The notes beneath the pieces are model-generated. The model searched no databases. It saw only the letters and a list, made by a program, of their open reading frames with translations, and was not told where the DNA came from. A DNA stretch of 64,000 nt from Tsuneonella sp. CC-YZS046 (GTDB lineage: Bacteria > Pseudomonadota > Alphaproteobacteria > Sphingomonadales > Sphingomonadaceae): NCBI RefSeq assembly GCF_035581365.1, contig NZ_CP141590.1:2352001-2416000 (forward strand), written 5' to 3'. Of the stretch, positions 43,696 through 55,271 are shown one piece after another. Both the position numbers and the translations under genes were made by a program. How positions within the stretch are numbered: the first letter of the stretch is position 1; the number at the start of each line of letters is the position of its first letter.

Positions 43696-45291
43696 TCAAG
43701 CCGGCGTGAAGCGATCCGGCCGCGCCCGATCCCAGTTGTCCCGATAAAAGCGCGATGCCGCGCGCTTCTCGACCAGATCGTTATGCTCGGCGAAATAGTG
43801 CATTCTGTCGAACTGCCGGGTTTCGACAGTGCTGACCCGATGCACCAGATGATGGGGCCTGAGTTCGTCGGGATGGTGAAGCCCGGCAGCCGCGAGAAGC
43901 TCGGCAAGCGCCTGCACGGTGCGCGCATGATAGCGCCAAACCCGCTCGGCCTTTTCCGGCACCACCAGCGCCCGGCTCCGCCGGTGATCCTGCGTCGCGA
44001 TGCCGGTCGGGCAGTAATTGGTGTGGCAACTCATCGACTGGATGCACCCGAGCGCGAACATGAAGCCACGCGCCGAGTTTGCCCAATCGGCTCCGATTGC
44101 GAGCACCGCCGCCAGATCGAAGGCGCTAATCAGCTTTCCCGCCACGCCCACCCGAATCTGATCGCGCAGGCCCGCGCCTACCAGGGTGTTGTGAACGAAC
44201 AGCAATCCCTCGCGCATCGGAACGCCGATATGGTCGCTGAATTCGACCGGCGCCGCGCCGGTCCCCCCTTCGGCGCCGTCAACGACGATAAAGTCGGGCA
44301 TGACGCCCGTCGCCAGCATCGCCTTCACGATCGCCATGAACTCCCACGGCAGGCCGACGCACAGTTTGAAGCCGACCGGCTTGCCCCCGGACAGCGTGCG
44401 CAACTGCTGAAGGAACGCCATCATTTCCAGCGGCGTGCCGAACGCCGAATGGCAAGCCGGCGAGATACAGTCTACGCCAGTGGCGATGCCGCGCGTGGCG
44501 GCAATCTCCGGCGTCACCTTGCGCCCGGGCAGGACCCCGCCATGGCCCGGCTTGGCGCCCTGGCTCAGCTTCAGTTCGATCATCCGCACCTGGTCGGTAG
44601 CGGCCTGGGCGGCGAAGCGGTCCGGATCGAAACGCCCGAGTTCGTCGCGGCAGCCGAAATAGCCCGACGCGATCTGCCACGTGATGTCGCCGCCGTGTTC
44701 GCGATGGTAAGGGCTGATGCTTCCTTCGCCGGTGTCATGGAAGAACCCGCCTCGGGCAGCGCCGGCGTTGAGCGCCCGGATCGCATTGGCCGACAAGGCA
44801 CCGAAGCTCATGGCGGAGATGTTCAATACGCTCGCGCTATAGGGCCGCGAGCACTGGGCATTTCCGACAGTCACCCGGAAGGAAGCCGGGTCGGGAACCG
44901 GAACCGGCGCCAGCGAATGCTGGATGAACTCATAATCATCGGCATAGACGTCCATCAGCGTCCCGAAAGGATGATCCGAGGGCGCTTCCTTGGCGCGCCT
45001 GTAGACCAGCGATCGCTGCGCCCTGGAAAAGGGCGTCGCATCGGTATCGCTCTCCAGCAGATACTGGCGGATTTCCGGACGGATCATCTCGACCAGCCAG
45101 CGCACATGGCCGATGACAGGATAATTGCGCAGCAGGGAATGGTGCGGCTGCCAAAGATCCCGGATGCCAACCGCAACCAGCACCGCGAAAGCCACGGTGG
45201 CGGCGCCGCCCCAGAAACCGGCCGGGCGCAGGAACAGCGTCACGGCCAGTCCGAGAATGGAAAGCAGAAGCGCCGTATGCCTTAAAGTCAT
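43696..45291 (-). CDS. Membrane-anchored FMN-binding glutamate synthase-domain protein
   Basis: 531 residues. One or two N-terminal transmembrane helices (about 5-22 and 27-44), then the FMN-binding GltB-type barrel: AMSFGALSANAIRALNAGAA, GEGSISPYHREHGGDITWQI, KLSQGAKPGHGGVLPGRKVT, and VVDGAEGGTGAAPVEFSDHI. The late CIQSMSCHTNYCPTGIATQD supplies Cys residues that could hold an iron-sulfur cluster. No glutaminase domain is present, so it is not full glutamate synthase; the real reaction of this stand-alone class is unsettled. Confidence 0.88.
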   Translation of the reverse strand: MTLRHTALLLSILGLAVTLFLRPAGFWGGAATVAFAVLVAVGIRDLWQPHHSLLRNYPVIGHVRWLVEMIRPEIRQYLLESDTDATPFSRAQRSLVYRRAKEAPSDHPFGTLMDVYADDYEFIQHSLAPVPVPDPASFRVTVGNAQCSRPYSASVLNISAMSFGALSANAIRALNAGAARGGFFHDTGEGSISPYHREHGGDITWQIASGYFGCRDELGRFDPDRFAAQAATDQVRMIELKLSQGAKPGHGGVLPGRKVTPEIAATRGIATGVDCISPACHSAFGTPLEMMAFLQQLRTLSGGKPVGFKLCVGLPWEFMAIVKAMLATGVMPDFIVVDGAEGGTGAAPVEFSDHIGVPMREGLLFVHNTLVGAGLRDQIRVGVAGKLISAFDLAAVLAIGADWANSARGFMFALGCIQSMSCHTNYCPTGIATQDHRRSRALVVPEKAERVWRYHARTVQALAELLAAAGLHHPDELRPHHLVHRVSTVETRQFDRMHYFAEHNDLVEKRAASRFYRDNWDRARPDRFTPA

Positions 45292-45536
45292 GATCGTGGA
45301 GCTTTTCCCGTGGCTGCAGTCCGGGCCCTAGAGGCTGGCGTATGCTCTGGCCAATTTTGCCCCCAGTGCAACCACGAAGGCGCGGCGATATAAGAGCCTG
45401 CCTGCCCCTTATTCTGCTGGACGTGACTGGCCATGATTCCCACGACCGCCCTCGACGCAAGGCGTTTGGCACCTTGAGGCATCCGTAAGCAACGGAATTT
45501 AGGGGCCTTCCGCAGATTTGCCATCTGCAAGAGACT

Positions 45537-45623
45537 TGGTGCCCAGAAGAGGACTCGAACCTCCACGCCCTTGCGAGCGCCAGCACCTGAAGCTGGTGCG
45601 TCTACCAATTCCGCCATCTGGGC
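45537..45623 (-). tRNA. tRNA-Leu (anticodon CAG)
   Basis: Reading the minus strand from 45623, the acceptor GCCCAGA pairs with TCTGGGC at the 3' end, followed by A and an encoded CCA. The D-arm is TGGCGGAATTGGTAGACGC, the anticodon stem CCAGC/GCTGG holds loop TTCAGGT with CAG, a long class II variable arm (GCTCGCAAGGGC) follows, and the T-loop is GGTTCGAGTCC. All features fit bacterial tRNA-Leu. It stands alone. Confidence 0.96.
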
Positions 45624-45779
45624 ACGGGGCGAAGCGCGGGAATGCGTTTCGCCAGGTAGGAGCGGGCCGATAGCGGCTGATATTGGCACTTGTCAATGCG
45701 TTCGATGGTTGCAGGTCACGCCTGCTTGCTGCATGGCGCAGTCATCACCCAATCTCAGGCGTAGCGGATCGCAAGGAAC

Positions 45780-46745
45780 ATGGCGCTCAAACACGAACTC
45801 GACGGCAAATTGGTGGTTCTGATCGGCGGAAGCGGCTTCTTCGGCAGCTATGTCGCGCAGCAATTGCTTTCCTGTGGGGCACGCCTGCGCGTGGCCAGCC
45901 GCCACCCCGAAGCGGCGTTCAAGCTGAAGCCGCTCGCGAATCTGGGCCAGATCCAGTTCGCGCGGTGCGACGTCACGAAACCGGAGAGCATCGCGGCCAT
46001 CATGCACGGCGCGGATGCAGCCATCTACATGGTCGGCGCATTCTCCGGCGATCTGGCGGCATTGCACAAAACAGGTCCGGCGATTGCGGCAGGCGCGGCG
46101 CGCAACGCCGGCGCGGACGCTTTCGTGCATATTTCGGCGCTGGGCGCGGATGCGGCGTCCGAAGTCTATTATGCGCAGACCAAGGCCGAAGGCGAGGACG
46201 CCGTTCGTGCCGCCTTCCCCAAGGCGACGATCCTGCGGCCATCTGTGCTATTCGGCGAGGATGACGATTTCATCAATATGTTTGCCCGTATGATCGCTGG
46301 TTTTCCGGCCATGCCGGTGTTCGGCCCCGAGGCGCGGCTCCAGCCGCTGTGGGTCGACGACGCCGCGCGGGCCGCGGTCAACGCGCTGGCCGACCCGGAG
46401 CGGCACGGCGGCAAGACCTACGAGATCGCGGGGCCGGAAGCGCTGACCATGGCCCAGATCAACCGCGCCATCGCCCAGGCCCAGGGCCGCGACCGCCTTT
46501 TCATCGAACTGCCCGACGCGGTTTCCTCGGCCTTCGCCACGCTGACCGGCTGGCTGCCCGGAGCGCCGCTGACCCAGGACCAGTGGCGCCTGCTCAAGGC
46601 CGGCAACGTGCCTTCGGGCGACCGGCCGGGGATCAAGGCGCTGGGCGTCAGCCCCAGCCCGCTGGGCCTGTTCCTGGATCGCTGGATGGTGCGCTATCGT
46701 AAGCACGGCCGGTTCGGCGTGAAGGCCAGCGCGGCGCGGCGCTGA
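45780..46745 (+). CDS. NDUFA9-like NAD(P)-binding protein (atypical SDR)
   Basis: 321-residue Rossmann protein of the complex-I NDUFA9/YbjT-like group. Cofactor motif VVLIGGSGFFGSYVAQQLL near the start, RVASRHPEAAFKLKPLANLG after the second strand, AAIYMVGAFSGD, and VHISALGADAASEVYYAQTK; the Tyr-x3-Lys pair is partly kept (YYAQTKAEGE). C-terminal LRPSVLFGEDDDFINMFARM is typical. Homologues act in quinone or complex-I related roles; the exact job is not known. Confidence 0.88.
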   Translation: MALKHELDGKLVVLIGGSGFFGSYVAQQLLSCGARLRVASRHPEAAFKLKPLANLGQIQFARCDVTKPESIAAIMHGADAAIYMVGAFSGDLAALHKTGPAIAAGAARNAGADAFVHISALGADAASEVYYAQTKAEGEDAVRAAFPKATILRPSVLFGEDDDFINMFARMIAGFPAMPVFGPEARLQPLWVDDAARAAVNALADPERHGGKTYEIAGPEALTMAQINRAIAQAQGRDRLFIELPDAVSSAFATLTGWLPGAPLTQDQWRLLKAGNVPSGDRPGIKALGVSPSPLGLFLDRWMVRYRKHGRFGVKASAARR

Positions 46746-46785
46746 CAGGCGACTGACCTGACCGGAGCGCTGTCCGCCCGTCCGG

Positions 46786-47238
46786 TCAGCCGGCGACAGG
46801 CTCCACCAGCAGCACCGCGCCATCGTTCCCGGTGATGCGCACCCGCGTGCCGGGCGCGGCGTCCGGCCCGCGCGCCAGCCATTCACTGTCGCCATGATGG
46901 ACCCTGCCCATGCCGCCGTCGATCGCCTGGGTGACAACCGCCGTTTCACCGACCAGGCGCGCGCCGCGCCGGTTCATCAACGGGTCCGCGTCGGCAATGG
47001 GATTGTCGCGCAGATAGCGGCGGCCGGAAAAGACGGCCACGATCGCCAGGACCGCGAAGATCACGATCTGGACCGCAAGCTCGAGCGGCAGCAGCCAGGT
47101 CAGCACCCCGGTGACCAGCGCCGCGCCAGCCAGCCAGATCAGGAACACGCCGGGAACCGCCATCTCGGCAGCGGCGAGAAACAGCCCGATAGCCAGCCAG
47201 ACCCAATGGGGATCGAGATTGTCGAGACTTTCCATCAT
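46786..47238 (-). CDS. NfeD-family membrane protein
   Basis: Partner of SPFH/stomatin proteins in bacterial membranes. 150 residues with two or three hydrophobic helices (about 11-30, 32-50 and 55-75) and a C-terminal OB-fold domain ([40 protein letters not shown]). It overlaps the SPFH gene by ATGA, the usual operon pair. The start could be one codon further in. Confidence 0.88.
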   Translation of the reverse strand: MMESLDNLDPHWVWLAIGLFLAAAEMAVPGVFLIWLAGAALVTGVLTWLLPLELAVQIVIFAVLAIVAVFSGRRYLRDNPIADADPLMNRRGARLVGETAVVTQAIDGGMGRVHHGDSEWLARGPDAAPGTRVRITGNDGAVLLVEPVAG

Positions 47239-48269
47239 TCCCGTCCCGGACCCGGGGGAACGGGCGGCCGCGAGGCAGAGGGCTGCGGCGCCCACGGGGC
47301 CGTGCGGGCGGGCGGCGCGCCCTTTCCGCCGCCATGGCCGCCACCGTTGCCGCCCCCATTGCCGCTGTCGCCCAGCGCATCCTTCACCAGCTCGCCGATG
47401 CCGCCCAAGCTGCCGATCAGGCCGGTCGCCTCGACCGGGAACAGGATGGTCTTGGCGTTGGGCGAGGTGGCGAATTGCGAAACCGCCTCGGTATATTTCT
47501 GGGCGATGAAGTAATTGAGCGCCTGCGTGCCGGAAGCCGCGATCGCATCCGACACCATCTGCGTCGCCTTGGCCTCGGCCTCGGCCTCGCGCTCGCGCGC
47601 CTCGGCATCGCGGAAGGCGGCTTCGCGGCGCCCTTCCGCCTGCAGGATCTGGGATTGCTTCTCGCCCTCCGCCCGCAGGATCTCGGAAGCGCGCAGGCCT
47701 TCCGCCTCGAGGATCGAGGCGCGCTTCTCGCGCTCCGCCTTCATCTGCCGCGCCATGGCGTTGGAAATATCCGCGGGCGGGCGGATATCCTTGATTTCGA
47801 TGCGGGTGATCTTGACGCCCCAGGGCGAGGTGGCGTGATCGATCACGGACAGCAGCTTGGCGTTGATCTCGTCACGCTTCGACAGCGTCTCGTCGAGATC
47901 CATGGAACCCATCACCGTGCGCAGGTTGGTGGTGGTGAGCTGCATGATCGCGACATAGAGGCTGGCCACCTCATAGGCCGCCTTGCCCGCATCCAGCACC
48001 TGGAAGAACACCACCGCGTCCACGCCCACCATGGCGTTGTCGCGCGTGATGATCTCCTGGCCCGGAATGTCGAGCACCTGCTCCATCATGTTCACCTTGT
48101 GCCCGACCCGGTCGATGAACGGTATGATGACGTGCAGCCCGGGGGTAGCCGCCAGCGTGAACTTGCCAAGCCGCTCGATCGTGTAGACATATCCCTGCCG
48201 GACGACCCGAACGCCCATCAGCAGGAACACCACTACCACGAAAACCAGTGCGATCAGGAAACTGCCCAT
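47235..48269 (-). CDS. SPFH/Band 7 membrane protein (QmcA/stomatin-like)
   Basis: 344-residue membrane-scaffold protein. An N-terminal transmembrane helix ([20 protein letters not shown]) precedes the SPFH domain ([60 protein letters not shown]), then a long Glu/Ala/Arg coiled coil (about 190-240) and a Gly/Pro-rich tail. ATG 48269 has GGGGAGAG upstream. With NfeD it probably organises membrane microdomains; no substrate is implied. Confidence 0.92.
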   Translation of the reverse strand: MGSFLIALVFVVVVFLLMGVRVVRQGYVYTIERLGKFTLAATPGLHVIIPFIDRVGHKVNMMEQVLDIPGQEIITRDNAMVGVDAVVFFQVLDAGKAAYEVASLYVAIMQLTTTNLRTVMGSMDLDETLSKRDEINAKLLSVIDHATSPWGVKITRIEIKDIRPPADISNAMARQMKAEREKRASILEAEGLRASEILRAEGEKQSQILQAEGRREAAFRDAEAREREAEAEAKATQMVSDAIAASGTQALNYFIAQKYTEAVSQFATSPNAKTILFPVEATGLIGSLGGIGELVKDALGDSGNGGGNGGGHGGGKGAPPARTAPWAPQPSASRPPVPPGPGRE

Positions 48270-48376
48270 TAGAACTCTCCCCAAGGACGAAAGGCATGTT
48301 AACCCGGCGGGGCGATACGGCAAGGGATTAACGCCCCCGCGGAACGACGGAAAATTGCGACAGGAGGACGACGCTT

Positions 48377-49384
48377 ATGAACGGCTCACCACGCCAGACC
48401 CGCAGAACCATAGGCACGCGGGCGGTCAATCCGATCGGGCTGGGCTGCATGAACATCGTGTGGGGCTACGGGCTGCTTCCCGCCCCCGAGGATTGCGCGA
48501 AGCTGCTCGATCGCGCGATAGATCGCGGATACGACCATCTCGACACGGCCCGGATATACGGGCTGGGCAAGAGCGAGGAACTGATCGGGCAAACGCTGCG
48601 GGGGCGGCGCGAGCGGTTCTATCTGGCATCCAAGACCGGCATCAGGGTGGATGGAGAGAAGCGCCATAGTGATTCCCGCCCGGAATTCATCCGCGCCGCG
48701 CTGGAAGAGAGCCTCAGGCTGCTGCGGACCGATCACATCGACCTCTATTATTTGCACCGGCGCGATTTCACCGTGCCGATCGAGGAATCCGTGGGCGCGC
48801 TGGCCGATCTCGTGCAGGAAGGCAAGATCGGCGGCATCGGCCTTTCGGAAATGAGCGCGGAAACCCTGCGGCGCGCCCATGCCACCCACCCGATCACCGC
48901 CATGCAGACCGAATATTCGCTCTGGACCCGGCAGGTCGAGATCGCGGTGCTCGACACCTGCCGCGAACTCGGGGTCACGATGGTCGCGTTCTCGCCGCTC
49001 GGGCGCGGCGCGCTGGGCGGCGGATTGCGCGATCCGGGCGCCCTGCCGGAGAGCGACCTGCGCCGCACCATGCCGCGCTTCCAGCACGATCACTGGCCGC
49101 GCAACCTGTCCGCCCTCGACCGCTTCTTCGCGCTGGCGGCCGAAGCCGGGGTCACGCCGGCGCAGCTGGCGCTGGCCTGGGTGCTGTCCCGCGGGGAGCA
49201 TATCGTCGCGATACCGGGCACCACCAGCATCGCCCATATGGAAGAGAACATCGCCGCGGCGGAACTGGCGATCGACCCGGCCGTCCTGGACCGCGCCGGC
49301 CGGATCATCAGCCCGGAAACCATATCCGGTCCGCGCTATCCGCCGCATATGCAGAGAAGCATCGATACCGAGGAATATGCCTGA
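48377..49384 (+). CDS. Aldo/keto reductase
   Basis: NADPH-dependent oxidoreductase of the AKR barrel superfamily. 335 residues with the tetrad: Asp and Tyr in DHLDTARIYGLGKSEEL, Lys in YLASKTGI and His in LYYLHRRDF, then the cofactor-binding AFSPLGRGALGG and PGTTSIAHMEENIAAAEL near the end. The substrate is not predictable. GACAGGAGGACG before the ATG is a strong ribosome site. Confidence 0.93.
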   Translation: MNGSPRQTRRTIGTRAVNPIGLGCMNIVWGYGLLPAPEDCAKLLDRAIDRGYDHLDTARIYGLGKSEELIGQTLRGRRERFYLASKTGIRVDGEKRHSDSRPEFIRAALEESLRLLRTDHIDLYYLHRRDFTVPIEESVGALADLVQEGKIGGIGLSEMSAETLRRAHATHPITAMQTEYSLWTRQVEIAVLDTCRELGVTMVAFSPLGRGALGGGLRDPGALPESDLRRTMPRFQHDHWPRNLSALDRFFALAAEAGVTPAQLALAWVLSRGEHIVAIPGTTSIAHMEENIAAAELAIDPAVLDRAGRIISPETISGPRYPPHMQRSIDTEEYA

Positions 49385-49389
49385 GCGGC

Positions 49390-50310
49390 TCAGCCCGCCT
49401 TGGTCTTGAGCCGTTCCGAAAACAGCGCCGACAGCCTGGCCCAGGCCCGCTCGGCGGCAGGCTCGTCGTAAGCGGGGGAATCCGGCACCGTCCAGCCGTG
49501 ATCGGCGGGATAGACCTCTATCTCCGCCGGGCGGCGCGCCTTGTCCGCCGCCTTGCGCAGCACATCCCTGGTCTCCGGCTCCTTGGCGTCGTCGTTCCGG
49601 GCGATCGCGAACAGATAGGCCGCTTCCGTCTGGGCGAGCAGCCGGTGCGGGCTGTCCGGGGCATCGGTCGCCAGGCCGCCGCCATGCAGCGAAGCCGCCG
49701 CGCCGATGCGCCTGGGCGCGGCCGCCGCGGCGCGCACCGCGAAAGGGCCGCCCATGCAAAAGCCCATCGTGCCGATTCGCGCGGTGGAATCGACCGCTTC
49801 CCGCCCATCCAGCCAGGCGACATAGGCCCTGGCGTCGCGGGTGACGGCATCCGCGCTCAAACCATTGCGCAAGGGCTGGATCTTCGCCTTGCCTTCCGGC
49901 GTCATCCATTCGGAAAAGCTTTCCAGCACCGGCGCGCGGGCGCCCCGGTAATAGGGATTGACCGCCAGCACGGCATAGCCCTGCCGTGCAAGGCGGCGGG
50001 CCATCAGCTTGAAGGCATCGCGCAAGCCCCCGACATCCGGCCACAGCAGGATCGCGGGATGCCGCCCGCTGGCCGGGTGGACGAAGAACGCATCCGCCTC
50101 GCCATCGGGCGTGCCGATGGAAACCATCGCCTCGCCCAGCGGAGCCGGGCCGGATGGAGAAGGCCCCGCTTCCGGGCCTGCCGCCTCCGGCTTGCCGCTG
50201 CTGCAGGCCCAGACCAGCACGGCCGCCCCCATCGCGGCGAATTGCCGCCGGTTCAGCCCGCGCCGGGCGAGCGCCGCATCGAATTGGGCAGAATCGGTTT
50301 CATCGCACAT
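49390..50310 (-). CDS. Tat-exported dienelactone hydrolase-family lipoprotein
   Basis: 306-residue alpha/beta hydrolase. Residues 17-36 look like a twin-arginine signal (RRGLNRRQFAAMGAAVLVW, then Cys36 in WACSSG), suggesting a Tat-dependent lipoprotein. The catalytic domain has LLWPDVGGLRDAFKLMARRL, nucleophile Cys185 in GFCMGG, and the late His in PADHGWT. Dienelactone hydrolases usually act in the cytoplasm, so a periplasmic location would be notable. Its natural ester or lactone substrate is unknown. Confidence 0.88.
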   Translation of the reverse strand: MCDETDSAQFDAALARRGLNRRQFAAMGAAVLVWACSSGKPEAAGPEAGPSPSGPAPLGEAMVSIGTPDGEADAFFVHPASGRHPAILLWPDVGGLRDAFKLMARRLARQGYAVLAVNPYYRGARAPVLESFSEWMTPEGKAKIQPLRNGLSADAVTRDARAYVAWLDGREAVDSTARIGTMGFCMGGPFAVRAAAAAPRRIGAAASLHGGGLATDAPDSPHRLLAQTEAAYLFAIARNDDAKEPETRDVLRKAADKARRPAEIEVYPADHGWTVPDSPAYDEPAAERAWARLSALFSERLKTKAG

Positions 50311-50392
50311 CGGGCAGCCTCCTTCTCCGATATAACGGCAGAGGCGGGCGCGGGTTGCAAGCCCGGTTCAGGATCTTGTGCCGCTGGCCGGA

Positions 50393-51403
50393 TCAGCGCC
50401 GGGCCAGCGCGGCCTCGCTCTCCGCCATCAGCGCGGCCAGAATATCGGCCACCGGCTCTTCCGCCTTGACCATCCCGACCGACTGGCCGGCCATCAGCGA
50501 GCCGTTCTCCACATCGCCATCGATCACCGCGCGGCGCAATGCGCCCGCCCAGTAATGCTCGATCCGCAGCTGGGCCTCGCCCATCTCGACCTTGCCTTCG
50601 TCCAGCAATTGCGCGACCTCGCGCTGCTTGGCGGTAAATTCCTCGGTGCCCTTGTTCTTGAGCGCGCGCACCGGAATCACCGGCAGGCGCGGATCGACCT
50701 GCACGCTGGCCACCGCGTCGCGCGCGCTCGCCCGGAAGAACGCCTGCTTGAAGGCGAGATGAGCGATGCTTTCCTTCGCGCAGGCGAAGCGGGTGCCGAG
50801 CTGGACCCCGGCCGCGCCCATTTCGAGATAGCCGGCCATCGCTTCGCCACGGCCGATGCCCCCAGCCACGAACACCAGGTGATCTTCGGCCAGCTCGGGC
50901 AGAAATTCCTGCGCCAGCACGCTGGTCGCCACCGGGCCGATATGGCCGCCCGCCTCCATCCCTTCGATCACCAGCGCATCGGCGCCGGAACGCAGCAGCT
51001 TCTTCGCCAGCGCCAGGGTCGGCGCGAACACGACGACCTTAGCGTCGAAGGCCTTGATCGCCTCCACGCTGCCCTTGGGCGGAATGCCGCCCGCCAGCAC
51101 GACATGGCCGACGCGATGCTTGCCGCACACCGCGATCAGGTCGAACAGCTGCGGATGCATGGTGATGAGGTTCACGCCGAACGGCTTGCCGGTCAGCGCC
51201 CTGGTCCCGGCGATCTCCGCATCCAGCAGATCCGGGGTCATCGCCCCGCAGGCGATCACGCCGAAGCCGCCGGCATTGCTGATCGCGGAGACGAGGTGCC
51301 GCTCCGAAACCCAGCTCATCGCGCCGCACAGGATCGCATAATCGCTGCCGAGGAATTCTGCGCCCCGGCGCATCAGTGCGGAAGTCTTGGAATAGCTTGT
51401 CAT
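50393..51403 (-). CDS. Nitronate monooxygenase-like FMN protein
   Basis: 336-residue TIM-barrel flavoprotein of the 2-nitropropane dioxygenase/nitronate monooxygenase family. GAMSWVSERHLVSAISNAGG at the N-terminus, GKPFGVNLITMHP, EGMEAGGHIGP and VFVAGGIGRGEAMAGYLEMG, then AGVQLGTRF match the FMN-binding loops. Many members reduce other substrates (for example enoyl-ACP), so the name is provisional. ATG 51403 is chosen because the upstream extension is not protein-like. Divergent from katG. Confidence 0.85.
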   Translation of the reverse strand: MTSYSKTSALMRRGAEFLGSDYAILCGAMSWVSERHLVSAISNAGGFGVIACGAMTPDLLDAEIAGTRALTGKPFGVNLITMHPQLFDLIAVCGKHRVGHVVLAGGIPPKGSVEAIKAFDAKVVVFAPTLALAKKLLRSGADALVIEGMEAGGHIGPVATSVLAQEFLPELAEDHLVFVAGGIGRGEAMAGYLEMGAAGVQLGTRFACAKESIAHLAFKQAFFRASARDAVASVQVDPRLPVIPVRALKNKGTEEFTAKQREVAQLLDEGKVEMGEAQLRIEHYWAGALRRAVIDGDVENGSLMAGQSVGMVKAEEPVADILAALMAESEAALARR

Positions 51404-51510
51404 CGCGCGCCGCTTAGGGCGTGATCGGCCCAGCGGCAAGTATGCAGCGCATCGCAAACCGCGAACGGCCTGCCGGGAATCGCCCCGGAATGAAACCCGC
51501 GCTGCGATGG

Positions 51511-53848
<2,338 letters not shown>

Positions 53849-53893
53849 CGCTTACCGCGCCGGAGCGCGGGAAAGCGCGCTTCGGCAGATAGG

Positions 53894-53931
53894 AACCCCC
53901 CGGCCGCGCCCTCATGGCCGGGGAGGTTTTT
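53894..53931. terminator. Intrinsic terminator between katG and lysC
   Basis: CCCCGGCC (53898-53905) pairs with GGCCGGGG (53916-53923), extended by AACC/GGTT with one bulged A, around a ten-base loop, and followed by TTTTT at 53927-53931. It closes katG; because lysC converges on it, the stem may serve both strands, although only the plus strand has the T-run. Confidence 0.8.
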
Positions 53932-53935
53932 CCTG

Positions 53936-55216
53936 TCAGGCGGCCTTGTCTTCCGCGTCCAGCCCATAGGCCGTGTGCAGCACGCGCACGGCCAGTTCGG
54001 TTTCGTCCTCGTCGATCAGGACGCTGACCTTGATCTCGCTGGTGGAAATGGCCTGGATATTGATCCCGCGCTCGGCCAGCCCCTTGAACATGGTGGAAGC
54101 GACGCCCGCATGGCTGCGCATCCCCACGCCGACGACGCTGATCTTGGCGACCTTGCTGTCCGCGATCATGCGATAATAGCCGATCGTCTGCTGCGCGCCT
54201 TCGAGCAGGGCCTGGGTGCGCACCAGATCCGCACCCGGAACGGTGAAGGTGACGTCCGTCTCGCCCTTGTCCTTGGCGACGTTCTGGATAATCATGTCGA
54301 CATTGATGTTCGCGGCGGCCAGCGGGCCGAAGATCGCGGCGACCGCGCCGGGCCGGTCGGCGATGCGGGTCAGGGTGATCTTGGCTTCGTTCTTGTCGGC
54401 AGCGATGCCGGTGATCATCTGGCGTTCCATTTCCAATCCTTCCAGTTCGCCGGAGAGTTCCTCTTCGCTGACGATCATCGTGCCGGGCAGGTCATCGCCC
54501 AATGGCGCATCGTCGTCGATGAAGGATGACAGGACCTGCACCCGGACATTTTCCTTCATGGCCAGGCTGACGGAGCGGGTCTGCAGCACCTTGGAGCCGA
54601 CCGAGGCCAGTTCCAGCATTTCCTCGTAAGTGACCTTCTTCAGCTTGCGCGCCTTGGCCACGATCCGGGGATCGGTGGTATAGACGCCGTCCACATCGGT
54701 GTAGATGTCGCAGCGGTCGGCCTTGACCGCGGCGGCGACGGCGACGGCGGAGGTATCCGATCCGCCCCGGCCCAGCGTGGTGATCCGGCCATGCCGGGAA
54801 AGCCCCTGGAACCCCGGAATCACGGCGACTTCGCCTGCCGCCATCGACGCCGCCAGGGTGTCCGCCTCGATATCCTCGATCCGCGCCTTGGCATGGGCAT
54901 CGTCCGTATGGATCGGCAGCTGCCAGCCGAGCCAGCTGCGCGCCTTGCAGCCCATGGCCTGCAGCGTCAGCGCGAGCAGGCCGGAAGTGACCTGCTCTCC
55001 GCTGGCGACTACCACGTCATATTCCGCCGGATCATAGAGCGGATTCGCCTCGCGGCAGAAAGTGACGAGGCGGTCTGTCTCGCCCGCCATGGCGGAAACC
55101 ACGACGGCGACCTCATGCCCCGCTTCCTGGTGACGGCGCACGATATTGGCGACACGGCGAATACGCTCCGTGCCGGCCATGGAGGTGCCGCCGAACTTCA
55201 TCACGATCCGGGCCAA
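53936..55216 (-). CDS. lysC: Aspartate kinase
   Basis: First enzyme of the aspartate family of amino acids. 426 residues: kinase domain with KFGGTSMAGTERIRRVANIV, TLGRGGSDTSAVAVAAAVKA and CDIYTDVDGVYTTDPRIV, and two C-terminal ACT domains (KITLTRIADRPGAVAAIFGP, KISVVGVGMRSHAGVASTMF) for feedback inhibition by lysine or threonine. Full length with no internal beta-subunit start obvious. Divergent from ubiG by 55 bases, an arrangement common in sphingomonads. Confidence 0.96.
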   Translation of the reverse strand: MARIVMKFGGTSMAGTERIRRVANIVRRHQEAGHEVAVVVSAMAGETDRLVTFCREANPLYDPAEYDVVVASGEQVTSGLLALTLQAMGCKARSWLGWQLPIHTDDAHAKARIEDIEADTLAASMAAGEVAVIPGFQGLSRHGRITTLGRGGSDTSAVAVAAAVKADRCDIYTDVDGVYTTDPRIVAKARKLKKVTYEEMLELASVGSKVLQTRSVSLAMKENVRVQVLSSFIDDDAPLGDDLPGTMIVSEEELSGELEGLEMERQMITGIAADKNEAKITLTRIADRPGAVAAIFGPLAAANINVDMIIQNVAKDKGETDVTFTVPGADLVRTQALLEGAQQTIGYYRMIADSKVAKISVVGVGMRSHAGVASTMFKGLAERGINIQAISTSEIKVSVLIDEDETELAVRVLHTAYGLDAEDKAA

Positions 55217-55271
55217 GGCGCTTTTGCTCCCACTGCTGGAATCAGGTTCCGCGCGCTGCTAGGGGACATGC

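Noticed and set aside
43687-45285. 532-codon plus-strand ORF opposite the glutamate-synthase-domain gene
   Set aside because: Antisense shadow; the minus strand shows FMN-barrel motifs.
46758-46789. CTGACCGG / CCGGTCAG hairpin after the NDUFA9-like gene
   Set aside because: The stem is perfect, but the loop is 16 bases, there is no T-run, and it overlaps the end of the nfeD gene; not strong enough to call a terminator.
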